From assembly GCF_023973145.1 (NCBI RefSeq), contig NZ_CP099546.1:806001-870000 (forward strand): a stretch of DNA of 64,000 nt, read 5' to 3'. The position numbers and the translations under genes were made by a program. The stretch is from Natronosalvus vescus (GTDB lineage: Archaea > Halobacteriota > Halobacteria > Halobacteriales > Natrialbaceae). Below are positions 54,215 to 63,375 of the stretch, piece by piece. The notes under the pieces were generated by a model. It was not told the DNA's origin. It searched no databases and saw only the letters and a list, made by a program, of their open reading frames with translations. Each line of letters opens with the position of its first letter. Within the stretch, counting starts at the first letter, position 1.

Positions 54215-54396
54215 CCACTACCGAGGACGCGCTCTCGTCCGACGAAGACTTCCAGGCAGAACTGCAAGCGCTCTTGCTTCGGGCGTACACCGCTGACATA
54301 GATCTCGAGGGCGGGTGGGACTGTCGAAACGGCGACGGTCATCCGGACTGGGACGTGATCGTCACCGAAGTTCGCAAACCCGACGAACAGGAGTAG
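54211..54396 (+). CDS. 61-residue acidic protein coupled to the HalOD1 gene
   Basis: This tiny acidic protein (MTTTEDALSSDEDFQAELQA onward) is translated from the ATG overlapping the HalOD1 stop codon. It has a WDCRNGDGHPDWDV stretch with Trp, Cys and His residues but no known motif. Its coupling to the HalOD1 gene suggests a partner role. I do not recognise the family. A downstream convergent gene ends six bases later. Confidence 0.65.
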   Translation: MTTTEDALSSDEDFQAELQALLLRAYTADIDLEGGWDCRNGDGHPDWDVIVTEVRKPDEQE

Positions 54397-54402
54397 TCGG
54401 GT

Positions 54403-54831
54403 TCAGTCCTGGATTCGACCGAGAAATGCCTCGAGGTAGTCCTCGATGCGGGTTGCGACGCGTTCGCTGTATTCCCAGAGCGCGGCGTTGAGTCGCTCTT
54501 CGGTTTCATCGTCGAGCCCCGTTCCGCCCTGGAGAACTGAGTCGGCGGTAATCTGTGGGTGGTACACACAGACGACCCCAAGTGGCATGTCCGAATCGGT
54601 GACACCGGCCGTGTGAATGCCGTACCGGTCGGTTCCCCAGACGCCGTCGCCGCCCTGTCGTTCCAGTGCTGAGTCGAGTGCGTCGAGACGCTGCACGTCG
54701 TCGTCGGTGAGAATTGATTCGTCCCCCTCGAACAGTTCATTGTATGCCGCCGTTCGAGCCCTGTTCGTCCATTCATCCAGGTGCGATTGTGCTCGTACGA
54801 CCAGTTGTCGGTCGTCTGCGTCCGTAGCCAT
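54403..54831 (-). CDS. Conserved hypothetical protein, helical
   Basis: This 142-residue acidic protein is predicted mostly helical. Its middle reads RYGIHTAGVTDSDMPLGVVCVYHP and its ends are rich in Leu, Glu and Arg. I do not recognise it. The gene is convergent with the HalOD1 pair (a gap of six bases), and the start is the ATG at 54831. No signal peptide or membrane segment is visible. Confidence 0.6.
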   Translation of the reverse strand: MATDADDRQLVVRAQSHLDEWTNRARTAAYNELFEGDESILTDDDVQRLDALDSALERQGGDGVWGTDRYGIHTAGVTDSDMPLGVVCVYHPQITADSVLQGGTGLDDETEERLNAALWEYSERVATRIEDYLEAFLGRIQD

Positions 54832-54997
54832 AGTCTCCTGACGACGAGCAGGTCAATAACCTTTGGAGGCCGGTTCGGGCTGTTTCGCTGTCTTCCAGCC
54901 GACGAGCCGTCTTCCAGGAATGCGTTCGTTTTTTCCAAACTACGCCCATTCGAGCGCCGACCACAGCGTTAACCCGTTCACCCACGTGTGTGTGAGT

Positions 54998-55375
54998 ATG
55001 GCAGACACGAAAAAGGGGCGAGAGAAGCAAGCTCATGACGCGGAAAAACGGCAACGAGAGCGGGAAGTGTCGGAAGCGCGTGACCGCGCTGACGAAGCCG
55101 AACCGTCGCGTGAGGAACGAATCGAGTGGGACGATCTCGACGAATCCGGCGAAACCGCACCCGAGTGTCACCGCCGCGGGTGTGCCGAACTGGCGGCGTT
55201 CGTGGTCGTCGAACGGTACCAGGAGGAGACCGGTCACGGTGCCGTCGAAGCAACGGCCGTCCTGTGTCGAGAACACACCGCCGAGGAGAGTCCCGTGAAT
55301 CTCGACGGGGCCTACGAGGACTACGTGTTTCGCGTACAACCGCTGGACGGGGCTGTCGAGACGGAGACAACGTAG
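54998..55375 (+). CDS. Conserved haloarchaeal protein with Cys/His cluster
   Basis: This 125-residue protein has a very charged N-terminal 45 residues, probably disordered or coiled. A compact domain then holds PECHRRGCAELAAFVVVERY, a later Cys in AVLCREHT and its His. The C-x4-C ... C-x2-H pattern suggests zinc. I do not know the family or its partner. The ATG at 54998 is favoured; upstream in-frame codons are unlike the rest. It lies divergent from the 54403-54831 gene. Confidence 0.6.
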   Translation: MADTKKGREKQAHDAEKRQREREVSEARDRADEAEPSREERIEWDDLDESGETAPECHRRGCAELAAFVVVERYQEETGHGAVEATAVLCREHTAEESPVNLDGAYEDYVFRVQPLDGAVETETT

Positions 55376-55432
55376 CTCGACGGCAAGTGACGACTCCGCT
55401 CCAGTTGGCCCACGCCCGGGCAGGACGAACTG

Positions 55433-56782
55433 CTAGCGTTCGGGGTGGGTCGGCCCGTCGAATCCCCCGCGAACCAGGGGTTTCGCGATGTGGCGGCGGG
55501 CACACGGCGGCACCTCGTACCAGCCGATCTCGAGGTCACGCTCGAGCCGACGGTCGACCTTCTCCTCGGCGCTGGTTCCACAGTCTCGACAGCGATAGCC
55601 CTGATTCCGGCCAGCGCTTTTCATGCGACGGCCACACGACGAACAGGTGGGAGTCACCCGCTCCGTACGGACGAGGTCGCGAACGGCGAATTTCTCGAGT
55701 TTGAGCGTCCCTCCCGATACCTCCCCACAGGCGGTGATCCGATCACCGACGTGCAGCGACCGGACGCGGTCGCGAAACCGTTTGGTGGGCTCGAAGGCGG
55801 CACACGTGAGTCGGGGGCTCGTTCCGGTAGCCGTCTCGTCAATTGGGGTGTTCGAGCCCTTGGCTCCGTCCCCAACGGCCGGTGGCTCGCCCGCAAGCTC
55901 GAAAAAGACGTGGCCGCCGCGACGGGTTGCCGGTTCGCTGGCGACCCACCCCTCGAGTCGGTAGGCGCGGCCGTCGATGGGTTCCGACGCAAATCGTAGC
56001 GAGCCGTGGTTGCGCAGATGGACGTCGGTACCCTGGTTCGTCACGAACAGCTGTCGTCCGTCGACCGGTTCGCTTTCGATCGTGTTGGCCACCGTCCGAA
56101 CGACCTCGGGGTCGTCGCCGCGGATGCCGTGTAAAATCGGCCCGGGCGTGTGTGGCACGCAGACGGTCTCTCCCTCGCCACGGTCGATTGTATCCCAGAC
56201 CGTCGGATAGCCGCGATCGGCCGCCGTGAAGACGCTCTCCTCGTCGACGGCTCGAGGGGTGCCCCACCGCGCTGGCTCGCGATAGGAGATGTACTCGTAG
56301 GTCCAATCCTCGAGCGCGGCCCAGGCACCGATGGCCGCGAGCGCGCCGATGCGGCCGCGGCCGTTTCCGAGCCCCCAGTGGCGGTACCCGCTGTCGGTCG
56401 CGACGGTGACGGCGTCCTCGATCGTCAACTGCTCGCGGATGGCGTCCATAGCGAACGACCGAACCCGATCGGGTACTGCGTCGGGGTCGTGATCGGCGAC
56501 GACGAGTCCTGGATTCGTCCGCTCGTCGGCGGTTTCCGATCGCTTCTCGAGGACGTCTCTTGCCACCGAAAACGCCACGTCGGGATCGTCCTCGATGTGG
56601 ATCGCCAGGGCGGCGTTCCCTCGCGTCTTGTACCGGACGGCCGGATTGAGCCGGACGAGTACCAGTCGGTCGACGGTGACGTCGTCTCGTTCGCTGAGCG
56701 CGGCGGCGATCTCTGTCGCGACGTAGGTCGTACACATCCCGCGCTCGCGGGAATCCGTATCGTCCAGCCCGACGACGGTCAT
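55433..56782 (-). CDS. tiaS: tRNA(Ile2) 2-agmatinylcytidine synthetase
   Basis: It attaches agmatine to the C2 of cytidine 34 of tRNA-Ile with ATP, so that the codon AUA is read as isoleucine; archaea need it. The 449 residues start VGLDDTDSRERGMCTTY and contain GLGNGRGRIGALA. An OB-fold-type domain follows, and a C-terminal zinc ribbon has CSSCGRR and YRCRDCG. TTAACC about 27 bases before the ATG predicts a leaderless transcript. The promoter region is shared with the divergent regulator. Confidence 0.96.
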   Translation of the reverse strand: MTVVGLDDTDSRERGMCTTYVATEIAAALSERDDVTVDRLVLVRLNPAVRYKTRGNAALAIHIEDDPDVAFSVARDVLEKRSETADERTNPGLVVADHDPDAVPDRVRSFAMDAIREQLTIEDAVTVATDSGYRHWGLGNGRGRIGALAAIGAWAALEDWTYEYISYREPARWGTPRAVDEESVFTAADRGYPTVWDTIDRGEGETVCVPHTPGPILHGIRGDDPEVVRTVANTIESEPVDGRQLFVTNQGTDVHLRNHGSLRFASEPIDGRAYRLEGWVASEPATRRGGHVFFELAGEPPAVGDGAKGSNTPIDETATGTSPRLTCAAFEPTKRFRDRVRSLHVGDRITACGEVSGGTLKLEKFAVRDLVRTERVTPTCSSCGRRMKSAGRNQGYRCRDCGTSAEEKVDRRLERDLEIGWYEVPPCARRHIAKPLVRGGFDGPTHPER

Positions 56783-56803
56783 CGGTGGAGGTAGCGGGGC
56801 GAT

Positions 56804-56852
56804 CGGTTAACCGGTTTCGTCTCGTCGGACGGCTGAAAAAGTTCTATATAAG
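56804..56852. promoter_or_regulatory. Shared promoter between tiaS and the COG1395-type regulator
   Basis: It contains the palindrome CGGTTAACCG (56804-56813), which overlaps the TATA position for tiaS, and a strong TATATA (56845-56850) about 28 bases before the ATG at 56876. The regulator could bind here and control its own operon and tiaS, but that is inferred only from position. Confidence 0.5.
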
Positions 56853-56875
56853 GATATCGCTCAGGAAGCCGTCGA

Positions 56876-57910
56876 ATGGCAGACAGCACGTCCCCACCAC
56901 TGGGGAAACGCTCATATGGGATGAGTGACTTACTTTCCCCTATGTCCCGATCCGCACTGGTCGGCAACGTCACCGCGATGCTCGAGGACGCAGGCTTTAC
57001 GGTGAGTGACCGGTGTGCGATTCGCCCAAAGAGCTTCGACATCGCTGCCCGCCGCGGTACGGATCTGGTTCTCGTCAAGATTCTGGGCAACGTCGACGCC
57101 TTCAACCAGGAAACCGGCCACGAGATGCGACGACTCGGCACTTACCTCGAGGCAACGCCACTGGTCATCGGTCTCCGCAGTCGCGACGAGGATCTAAAAC
57201 CGGACGTGGTGTACTTCCGCCACGGCGTCCCCGTGTTCAGCCCCGATACGGCGTACAACCTGTTCATCGAGGGCGTACCACCACTGATCTACGCCGCGCC
57301 TGGCGGCCTCTACGTCAACATCGACGGCGACTTGCTGGCCGACGAGCGTGAGTCCCGGGAGTGGAGTCTCGGTCGGCTGGCGAACGAACTCGGCGTCTCC
57401 CGCCGGACGGTCTCGAAGTACGAAGACGGCATGAACGCCTCCATCGAGGTGGCGATGGCGCTCGAGGATCTGTTCAACGCGCCGCTGACGAGCCCCGTCG
57501 ACGTGTTCGACGGCGCCGATTCGGTGTACGACCGAGAGACCCCGCCGGAGGAACCGGACGCCGACCCGGACGACGAGGAAGTCGTCGCGGTGTTGACCCG
57601 AGCGGGCTATCGCGTCCACCCGACGCTTCGTTCGCCGTTCAAAGCCGTCAGCCAGGACGAAGACGACGACGAGGACGTCGTCCTCACCGGTCACTCCCAG
57701 TTCACCAAGGCCGCCGAGAAACGCGCCAGGATCATGAGTTCGATCGGACACGTAACGCACACGCAGTCCGTCTACGTCGTCGACCGGGCCAAACAGGACG
57801 CCGTCGACGGTACCGCGCTCGTCGAACGCGAGGAACTCGAGGCGCTGGACGACGCCGCCGAACTCCGGAAGGTCATCCGCGAGCGTGCCGAGCGAGAAGA
57901 GGCGGCCTGA
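56876..57910 (+). CDS. COG1395-type transcriptional regulator
   Basis: This 344-residue protein has an N-terminal restriction-like alpha/beta domain (residues 23-140, [20 protein letters not shown]). A HTH follows ([22 protein letters not shown], about 160-181), and then a long acidic C-terminal region. This is the archaeal COG1395 architecture, with no confirmed target. The start could be 56876, 56921 or 56942: homologues often begin near [16 protein letters not shown], but the TATA box 28 bases before 56876 favours the longest form. It is divergent from tiaS. Confidence 0.8.
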   Translation: MADSTSPPLGKRSYGMSDLLSPMSRSALVGNVTAMLEDAGFTVSDRCAIRPKSFDIAARRGTDLVLVKILGNVDAFNQETGHEMRRLGTYLEATPLVIGLRSRDEDLKPDVVYFRHGVPVFSPDTAYNLFIEGVPPLIYAAPGGLYVNIDGDLLADERESREWSLGRLANELGVSRRTVSKYEDGMNASIEVAMALEDLFNAPLTSPVDVFDGADSVYDRETPPEEPDADPDDEEVVAVLTRAGYRVHPTLRSPFKAVSQDEDDDEDVVLTGHSQFTKAAEKRARIMSSIGHVTHTQSVYVVDRAKQDAVDGTALVEREELEALDDAAELRKVIRERAEREEAA

Positions 57911-57973
57911 GACGGTCTGCTGTCGTCTCTTACCGGTGATAGACCGGGTCGGCAATCACTGAAAAGTTACAGC

Positions 57974-57992
57974 AAACCGTATGAGACGGTTT
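57974..57992. other. Hairpin between the regulator and the RNA ligase-like gene
   Basis: AAACCGT (57974-57980), ATGAG and ACGGTTT (57986-57992) form a 7-base perfect inverted repeat with a 5-base loop, 63 bases after the regulator stop. No T-tract follows, so it is not a clear terminator; it may be a processing site or chance. Confidence 0.35.
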
Positions 57993-58071
57993 CTCGTCAT
58001 CCTGCGGGTACGGCACGACGGACACCAGCACACTCATACGAGTCAACGAACTACCTCGATCCACGATCTCC

Positions 58072-58572
58072 GTGTACAGCGTCAACGTCCCCGTCCCTGG
58101 ACGCGTGAAAGCCCTCGCGAGTGACCTGTATCCGTCGCTCGTCGGCTTCGACACCGTTCGGGAGACCCACTCCTGTCTGCTCAAGCGACTCGGCGACGAC
58201 CCGCAGGTCGCCCGCCTCCAGCAACGGGCACACCGCGCCCTCGAGGGGTCACCGGCCGTCGAAGCCGAAATTACGGGCATCGACTACTTCGAGGAGCCAC
58301 CGCTTGGCTCGACGCCGGTCGTCTACCTAGCCGTCGAGAGTCCCGGCCTCGAGCGCATCCACCGGACGCTAACCGAGGCGTTCGATCCCATCGAGGGGCT
58401 CGAGGGGCCGGATTACGTCCCTCACGTCACGCTCGCCAGGGGAGGCAATCTCGAGGCGGCGCGTCGGCTGGCCGACCGGGAGATCGAGCCGATCCGCTGG
58501 ACGGTCACCGAACTCGAGTTCTTCGACGGGACGTACCGACTGCCGGTGAGCCGCGTTTCCCTGCCCGCGTGA
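58072..58572 (+). CDS. 2H phosphoesterase (2'-5' RNA ligase-like)
   Basis: This 166-residue protein has the 2H phosphoesterase fold. The second motif is intact: PHVTLA with His118 and Thr120. The first motif reads THSCLL, so His33 is present but the usual Thr/Ser two residues later is Cys35. Catalytic activity is thus plausible but not certain; some relatives act on cyclic phosphodiesters. The start is a GTG at 58072, the only good frame start. It follows the regulator by 161 bases. Confidence 0.82.
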   Translation: MYSVNVPVPGRVKALASDLYPSLVGFDTVRETHSCLLKRLGDDPQVARLQQRAHRALEGSPAVEAEITGIDYFEEPPLGSTPVVYLAVESPGLERIHRTLTEAFDPIEGLEGPDYVPHVTLARGGNLEAARRLADREIEPIRWTVTELEFFDGTYRLPVSRVSLPA

Positions 58573-58673
58573 GTACGTCACCTCCCTGTTTTCGATAACT
58601 TACGTCAACGTTCGCTGAGCGGTGTCGACGGCTGCCAGGGTTCGGGCGGTGCCCTCCCCTCACTGCTCACCGC

Positions 58674-60872
58674 TTACGGTGCCGGCGGCTCCCCCTCGTA
58701 CCGGTCGTGATCGGCGTAGAAGTTGAGCATCGCGAACTTGAGTTTTTCCGGGTCGATGTCGATCAGTTCCTCGCGCTCCTCGTGCGGGAACGTCCCGTTG
58801 ACGCTGTACTTCCCGAGATCGGACTTCGCGCGCCTCGAGTAGCGTCTGTCGAGGAGAATTCGGACGCCGACGTCCTCGGGCGAGCGGATGACCCGGCCGA
58901 GCGCCTGGCGGGTCTTTCTGACGGTCGGAATTTCGACGGCGTAGCGCCAGCCGGTTTCGGTGCCGTCGAATGCGGTGTCGTAGGCCTCCTGGACTGCCTC
59001 GGCGCGATCGTCCAGGTGGGGGTAGGGAACGCCCACGACGAGCACCGTGTGTGCGTCGTGCCCGTCGAAACTCACTCCCTCGGCGAGCGTACCCCACAGT
59101 GAGGTGAAACAGACGGCGTGGTCGTCGGCGACGAACTGCTGGCGCAACTCCTCTGCGCCGACGCCGGGTTCGTCGAGGTAGACCGACGCCTCGGTTCGTC
59201 CCTCGAGGCATTCGGCGTACCGGGCCGCCTCGCCGTAGTTCGGGAAGAACGCGAGGGTGTTTCCGGGAGTCATCCTGACGGCGTCGTGGATGCCGTCTGC
59301 CACCGCGGCCTGCACCTCCGGATCGTCCCGTGCTGAGGCGAAGAGAGCCGGCGTCTCGACGGCGTAGGTGCGCCGACGCTCCGGGGGGAACTGGAGCCCG
59401 TACGCCATCGTGACGCACTCCTCGAGACCGAGGACGTTCTCTGTGACCTCGAAGGGCTGGAGGGTCGCGCTCATCAGGACGGTGCCGGAAACCTCCTCGA
59501 ACAGTTGGCCGGTGACGTGACGCGGGAGACAGCTGTAGAGTTCGGCGCGACCGTAGATTTCGTCGGTTCCGGAGTCCCGGCGGACGGAGACGACTGGATA
59601 CAGCCCCTGATCGCCGCCCTCGTTCATCCAGGCGTTGACGAACGCGCCGGCCTGGAGGGTCTGACACTCCGTTCGCGTGGCCGTTTCGCCCTCACGGTAG
59701 GCCTCCTCGTACTCCTCGTCGAGTTGCTGGCCGAGTTGCATCGCCGCCTCGAGATCTGGACCGATTCCCTGCCCGGCGTAGCGCTGGAGGAACTCAAGGG
59801 TGAGGTCGTCCCGGCGATCTTCGTTGCTGATCGGGACGTCCTCCCAGTTCTCGCCGATCCGTTCGCGCTCGCCGAAGCCGAAGCTATCCTCGTAGGTCTC
59901 GACGAGAGCATCGCGGAACGCCTCGAACACGTTCGCGGCGTCGTCGGCCCGTGGATCGCTCGCTTCGGCCAGTTCGTCGAGCGCCGAGTCGAACGTCCGT
60001 TCCGAGCAGGCGCGGCTGGCGTGGTCGCGGGCGGCGTCCTCGACGTTGTGGGCCTCGTCGAAGACGGCGATGACGTCCTCGGGGTCGCGACCCAACCAGC
60101 GGAAGAACTGCTCGCGGATCATCGGATCGAGCAGATGGTGGTAGTTACAGACGACCAGGTCGACGCCCTCGAGTCCCTCCTTCAGGAGTTCGTAGCCACA
60201 GAGTTCCCGCTGGTCGGCGTACTCGTAAATCTCGTCGGGGGTGCGGACGTCCTCGAACAGCCACTCGAAGAAGTCGTCGGTGGCCTCGGTATCGAGCAGG
60301 TTGTTTCGATAGTGATCACAGACGTTCGCCTCCTCGAGGTCGTCGATCCGTTCCTCGAGGCTCTCGAGTTCGTCCATGACGGCGCTGCGGGCGTCGGCGG
60401 CGGCGGCGCTGCCGCCCTGGCTCGCCTCGAGCAACTCGCGCTGGCGGCGCTCGAGCTGGGCGTAGTCGGATTCTGTGTCGACGAGCGCGCGGGTGTTGTC
60501 CCGCAACGCCTGACACTCCTCGTAGCCGACGTCGATGTGGCACATCGATGCCTTCCCCTTGAAGACGACTGCACGGATGGACTCCTCGCGGGTGATCGCT
60601 CGGGCTTCGGCGATGAACTGGCGCATCTGCTGGTGGACGTTCGTCGTGATGACCACCGTCTTCCCCTGCTCGCGGGCGACCTCGAGGGCGGGGACGAGCG
60701 CCGAGAGGGTCTTTCCGGTGCCACAGGCCCCCTCGAAGAGCACGTTCTGCCCGCGAACGAGGGTGTTGTAGATACGATCCATCGCCTCGCGTTGGTTTGC
60801 GTACGGCTCTTCGTAGGGGAAAAACCGCAGGTACTCGCCCACGTCTGACACGCTGGGTGGTTGGGTGCCCAT
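58674..60872 (-). CDS. XPD/DinG-type superfamily 2 DNA helicase
   Basis: This ATP-dependent helicase of 732 residues belongs to the XPD/DinG group. GACGTGKT (48-55) is the Walker A motif and VFDEAHNVED the DEAH box (near residue 286). Four cysteines between them are placed to hold a 4Fe-4S cluster: MCHIDVGYEECQ, VCDHY and LCGYE. The C-terminal RecA domain includes GRVIRSPEDVG. The ATG at 60872 begins directly before the family start. It is divergent from the DUF389 gene, with 116 bases between. Confidence 0.93.
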   Translation of the reverse strand: MGTQPPSVSDVGEYLRFFPYEEPYANQREAMDRIYNTLVRGQNVLFEGACGTGKTLSALVPALEVAREQGKTVVITTNVHQQMRQFIAEARAITREESIRAVVFKGKASMCHIDVGYEECQALRDNTRALVDTESDYAQLERRQRELLEASQGGSAAAADARSAVMDELESLEERIDDLEEANVCDHYRNNLLDTEATDDFFEWLFEDVRTPDEIYEYADQRELCGYELLKEGLEGVDLVVCNYHHLLDPMIREQFFRWLGRDPEDVIAVFDEAHNVEDAARDHASRACSERTFDSALDELAEASDPRADDAANVFEAFRDALVETYEDSFGFGERERIGENWEDVPISNEDRRDDLTLEFLQRYAGQGIGPDLEAAMQLGQQLDEEYEEAYREGETATRTECQTLQAGAFVNAWMNEGGDQGLYPVVSVRRDSGTDEIYGRAELYSCLPRHVTGQLFEEVSGTVLMSATLQPFEVTENVLGLEECVTMAYGLQFPPERRRTYAVETPALFASARDDPEVQAAVADGIHDAVRMTPGNTLAFFPNYGEAARYAECLEGRTEASVYLDEPGVGAEELRQQFVADDHAVCFTSLWGTLAEGVSFDGHDAHTVLVVGVPYPHLDDRAEAVQEAYDTAFDGTETGWRYAVEIPTVRKTRQALGRVIRSPEDVGVRILLDRRYSRRAKSDLGKYSVNGTFPHEEREELIDIDPEKLKFAMLNFYADHDRYEGEPPAP

Positions 60873-60988
60873 CGGATAAAAGGTCTCTGCTGAAAGTCTC
60901 CTTATCTGATATTTGGTGGGGTCGCCACGCGAGCAGGCGCGAGTACTCGGGGGGAGCTTTTTTCGTCCCACTCTCCGTCTCGACAGTC

Positions 60989-62263
60989 GTGCGTCTGGTT
61001 CAGATCACCATCCCAACGGGAAAACGCGATACGGTTCGTCGGTTGCTCGAGGACGAGGGACTCGAGTACACCATGACAGACGAAACGAGTCGGCGTGAGT
61101 TCGAAGCCGTTGCGTACGTCCCGCTTCCGCAGCCGGCCGTCGAACCGGTGATGGACAAACTCCGGGCGCTCGGTATGTCTGACGACGCTATTACCGTCGT
61201 CGTCGAGGCCAGCACGGTCGTCTCAGAGCGGTTCGAGGAACTCGCCGAGCGCTACGCCGAGGAGAACGACGAGGATCGAATCGGCCGCGAGGAGTTGCGA
61301 TCGAGCGCGGCCGATCTGATGCCGACGACGCGAAACTATCTCATCCTGACCATCGTGAGTGCCGTCGTCGCGACGGCCGGGCTGTTGCTCAATTCGGCCG
61401 CCGTCGTCGTCGGTTCGATGGTGATCGCGCCGCTGGTCGGCCCAGCGCTGTCCGCCAGCGTCGGCACCGTTATCGACGACCACGGCCTGCGGGTTCGGGG
61501 TGTGACGTTACAGGCGCTCGGAATCGGCTGTGCGATCGCCAGCGCCGCCATCTTCGCCGGCTTCGTCCAGATGGCGAATCTCGTCCCTCCAGGGATCGAG
61601 ATACTCGATATCGATCAGATTCGCGAACGCCTCGCGCCGGACTTTCTGGCGCTCGCCATCGCTCTCGGGGCCGGGGTCGCCGGAGCCGTGAGTCTCTCGA
61701 CGGGCGTCTCGGCGGCGATCGTCGGCGTCATGATCGCCGTTGCCCTGATCCCACCTGCCGCAGTCGTCGGGATCGCTCTCGCCTGGGGCGATACGACGCT
61801 CGCCCTCGGCTCAGGCGTGTTCGTTCTCGTCAACGTCCTCTCGATCAACATGGCAGCGCTCGCAGTACTCTGGTACCAGGGCTACCGACCGGAGACCTGG
61901 TTCCGCACTTCCACCGCTCGCGTGGAGACGTTGACCCGAATCGGCGTGCTCGCCGTCGTCATCCTCGTTCTCTCGGTGTTTCTTGCCGGCGTTACCTTCG
62001 CGAGTTACGAAGGTGCCCTCGCCGAAGAGGAGATCCGCGGTGAAGCCGCAGCAGTCATCGACGAACACCAGGGACTCGTCCTGATGGACGTGACCGTCGA
62101 ACAGAGCGACCATCCACTCCGTGGCACGCCGGAAACCGTCGTCCTCACGGTAGGCAAGGCTGAATCAGTCGATTCGCCGCCGATTGCACACGAACTGCAG
62201 GAACGACTCGAGTCGGAGCCACGGGTGGAGGTGCACTTCGTCGAGGTGCAGGTCAGAGAATGA
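60989..62263 (+). CDS. DUF389/TIGR00341-type membrane protein
   Basis: This 424-residue protein has a soluble N-terminal alpha/beta domain (residues 1-95). About six membrane helices follow from residue 112, and a soluble C-terminal domain (about 345-424) ends it. The DUF389 signature AVVVGSMVIAPLVGPALSASVG is near residue 135, and the helix pair FLALAIALGAGVAGAVSLS follows. Its function is unknown. A TATA-like CTTTTTTCG is about 29 bases before the GTG start, so the mRNA is probably leaderless. Confidence 0.9.
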   Translation: MRLVQITIPTGKRDTVRRLLEDEGLEYTMTDETSRREFEAVAYVPLPQPAVEPVMDKLRALGMSDDAITVVVEASTVVSERFEELAERYAEENDEDRIGREELRSSAADLMPTTRNYLILTIVSAVVATAGLLLNSAAVVVGSMVIAPLVGPALSASVGTVIDDHGLRVRGVTLQALGIGCAIASAAIFAGFVQMANLVPPGIEILDIDQIRERLAPDFLALAIALGAGVAGAVSLSTGVSAAIVGVMIAVALIPPAAVVGIALAWGDTTLALGSGVFVLVNVLSINMAALAVLWYQGYRPETWFRTSTARVETLTRIGVLAVVILVLSVFLAGVTFASYEGALAEEEIRGEAAAVIDEHQGLVLMDVTVEQSDHPLRGTPETVVLTVGKAESVDSPPIAHELQERLESEPRVEVHFVEVQVRE

Positions 62264-62389
62264 GCGGTTGAGAGACGACACGCGGAAGCGAGTCGGTGTT
62301 CAACCGCCCGCGTTCGAGGGGTGAACCGGAATTCCAACCTCGTGGGAACGAGCGACGGCCCCTACCCCCTTGGGCCCGAACGTGTTCAT

Positions 62390-62860
62390 ATGAACTCGAC
62401 CGACCGACTCTCTCGCCGACGAACGTTGCAACTGACTGGACTCGCCGGAACGGCGCTGCTCGCAGGCTGTCAGGCACCGGTTCAACAGACCGAACCCGAG
62501 GCTGACGACGCAGAGGGCGACGAACCAGTGGGATGGGAGAACGTCGAGGAGATCGTTCTCGAGGGACACTTCGACCACTGGATCGGCGTCGAACCGCCGG
62601 AGATCGCCGACGAGGAGAACCCCACGTTGGTGCTGTACGCCGGTCGCGAGTACGAACTGACCTGGGAGAACGGCGACGGTGACTTCCACAATCTCGTAAT
62701 TTGGGACGAGGACGATAACGCCCTCGAGGAGACCGACTACACGGACGAGGAGGGTGCGACTGAGACGCTGACGTTCGAAGCCAGTGAGGAGATGGTTCGG
62801 TTCGTCTGTGCACCACACGTGCCGACGATGGACGGAGCTATCGAGGTTCGAACCGAGTAA
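62390..62860 (+). CDS. Cupredoxin lipoprotein (halocyanin-like blue copper protein)
   Basis: This 156-residue electron carrier on the outer face of the membrane has a twin-arginine signal (Arg9-Arg10-Arg11) and a lipobox with Cys27 (LLAGC). An acidic linker of about 20 residues follows. The cupredoxin domain binds type 1 copper through His100 (FHNLVIW), Cys140, His143 and Met147 (VCAPHVPTM). The C-x2-H-x3-M spacing is normal. Its redox partner is not in the neighbourhood. A downstream gene ends 51 bases away on the other strand. Confidence 0.93.
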   Translation: MNSTDRLSRRRTLQLTGLAGTALLAGCQAPVQQTEPEADDAEGDEPVGWENVEEIVLEGHFDHWIGVEPPEIADEENPTLVLYAGREYELTWENGDGDFHNLVIWDEDDNALEETDYTDEEGATETLTFEASEEMVRFVCAPHVPTMDGAIEVRTE

Positions 62861-62910
62861 CAGCGGTCGTGAAATGAGGCAGGTGCTACACTCGAGCGCC
62901 AGCCTTGGCG

Positions 62911-63375
62911 TTACTCGTTGTCGTCGGTCTCCGGAACGGACAGCGCCACATCGGCCGGTGCATCGTGTGCACTCGAGGCCCGAACCCGGACGGTCGCATA
63001 CTCGAGGGCTTCCTCGAACGTCTCCGGGCCGTCGTACCGAGCGCCAAAGAGCGACATGAATCGCTGGGCGAGTTCGTTCGCCCGCTCGAACCGCAACACC
63101 GACCGGATCGTCTCGTGTTCGACGAAATCGAGTCCCGGGTAGGCCGTCGTCGTGATCGCGTACCCTGGTTGGTCGCCGCAGTCGATCGAGGCGGGTGCGA
63201 CCCTGAGGCGCAGGTCTCCGGCATCGTGACGGTAGGTCACGTACGCCATCTCCCGGTCGCGGTCGGCGGGCGTGTACTGGCGGGCGTGTTCGATCGTCCA
63301 GTCGGTGGCCACGTCCTCGTAAGCCATCGGAGGCGTTTCTTCGTGTTTCGTCTGGGGCACGTCCTCGCCGATCAT
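62911..63375 (-). CDS. Conserved hypothetical protein
   Basis: This 154-residue acidic protein is predicted to be an alpha/beta fold with no membrane segment. VATDWTIEHARQYTPADRDR and GYAITTTAYPGLDFVEHETI are the better conserved-looking parts. I do not recognise it. An internal Met near residue 17 (MAYEDVATDW) would start at about 63327 and could be the true start. It is convergent with the cupredoxin gene. Confidence 0.55.
   Translation of the reverse strand: MIGEDVPQTKHEETPPMAYEDVATDWTIEHARQYTPADRDREMAYVTYRHDAGDLRLRVAPASIDCGDQPGYAITTTAYPGLDFVEHETIRSVLRFERANELAQRFMSLFGARYDGPETFEEALEYATVRVRASSAHDAPADVALSVPETDDNE

Noticed and set aside
59505-60848. Plus-strand frame of 447 codons opposite the XPD-type helicase
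   Set aside because: The helicase on the minus strand has intact Walker, DEAH and cysteine motifs; the plus frame has no promoter, family features or acidic signature.
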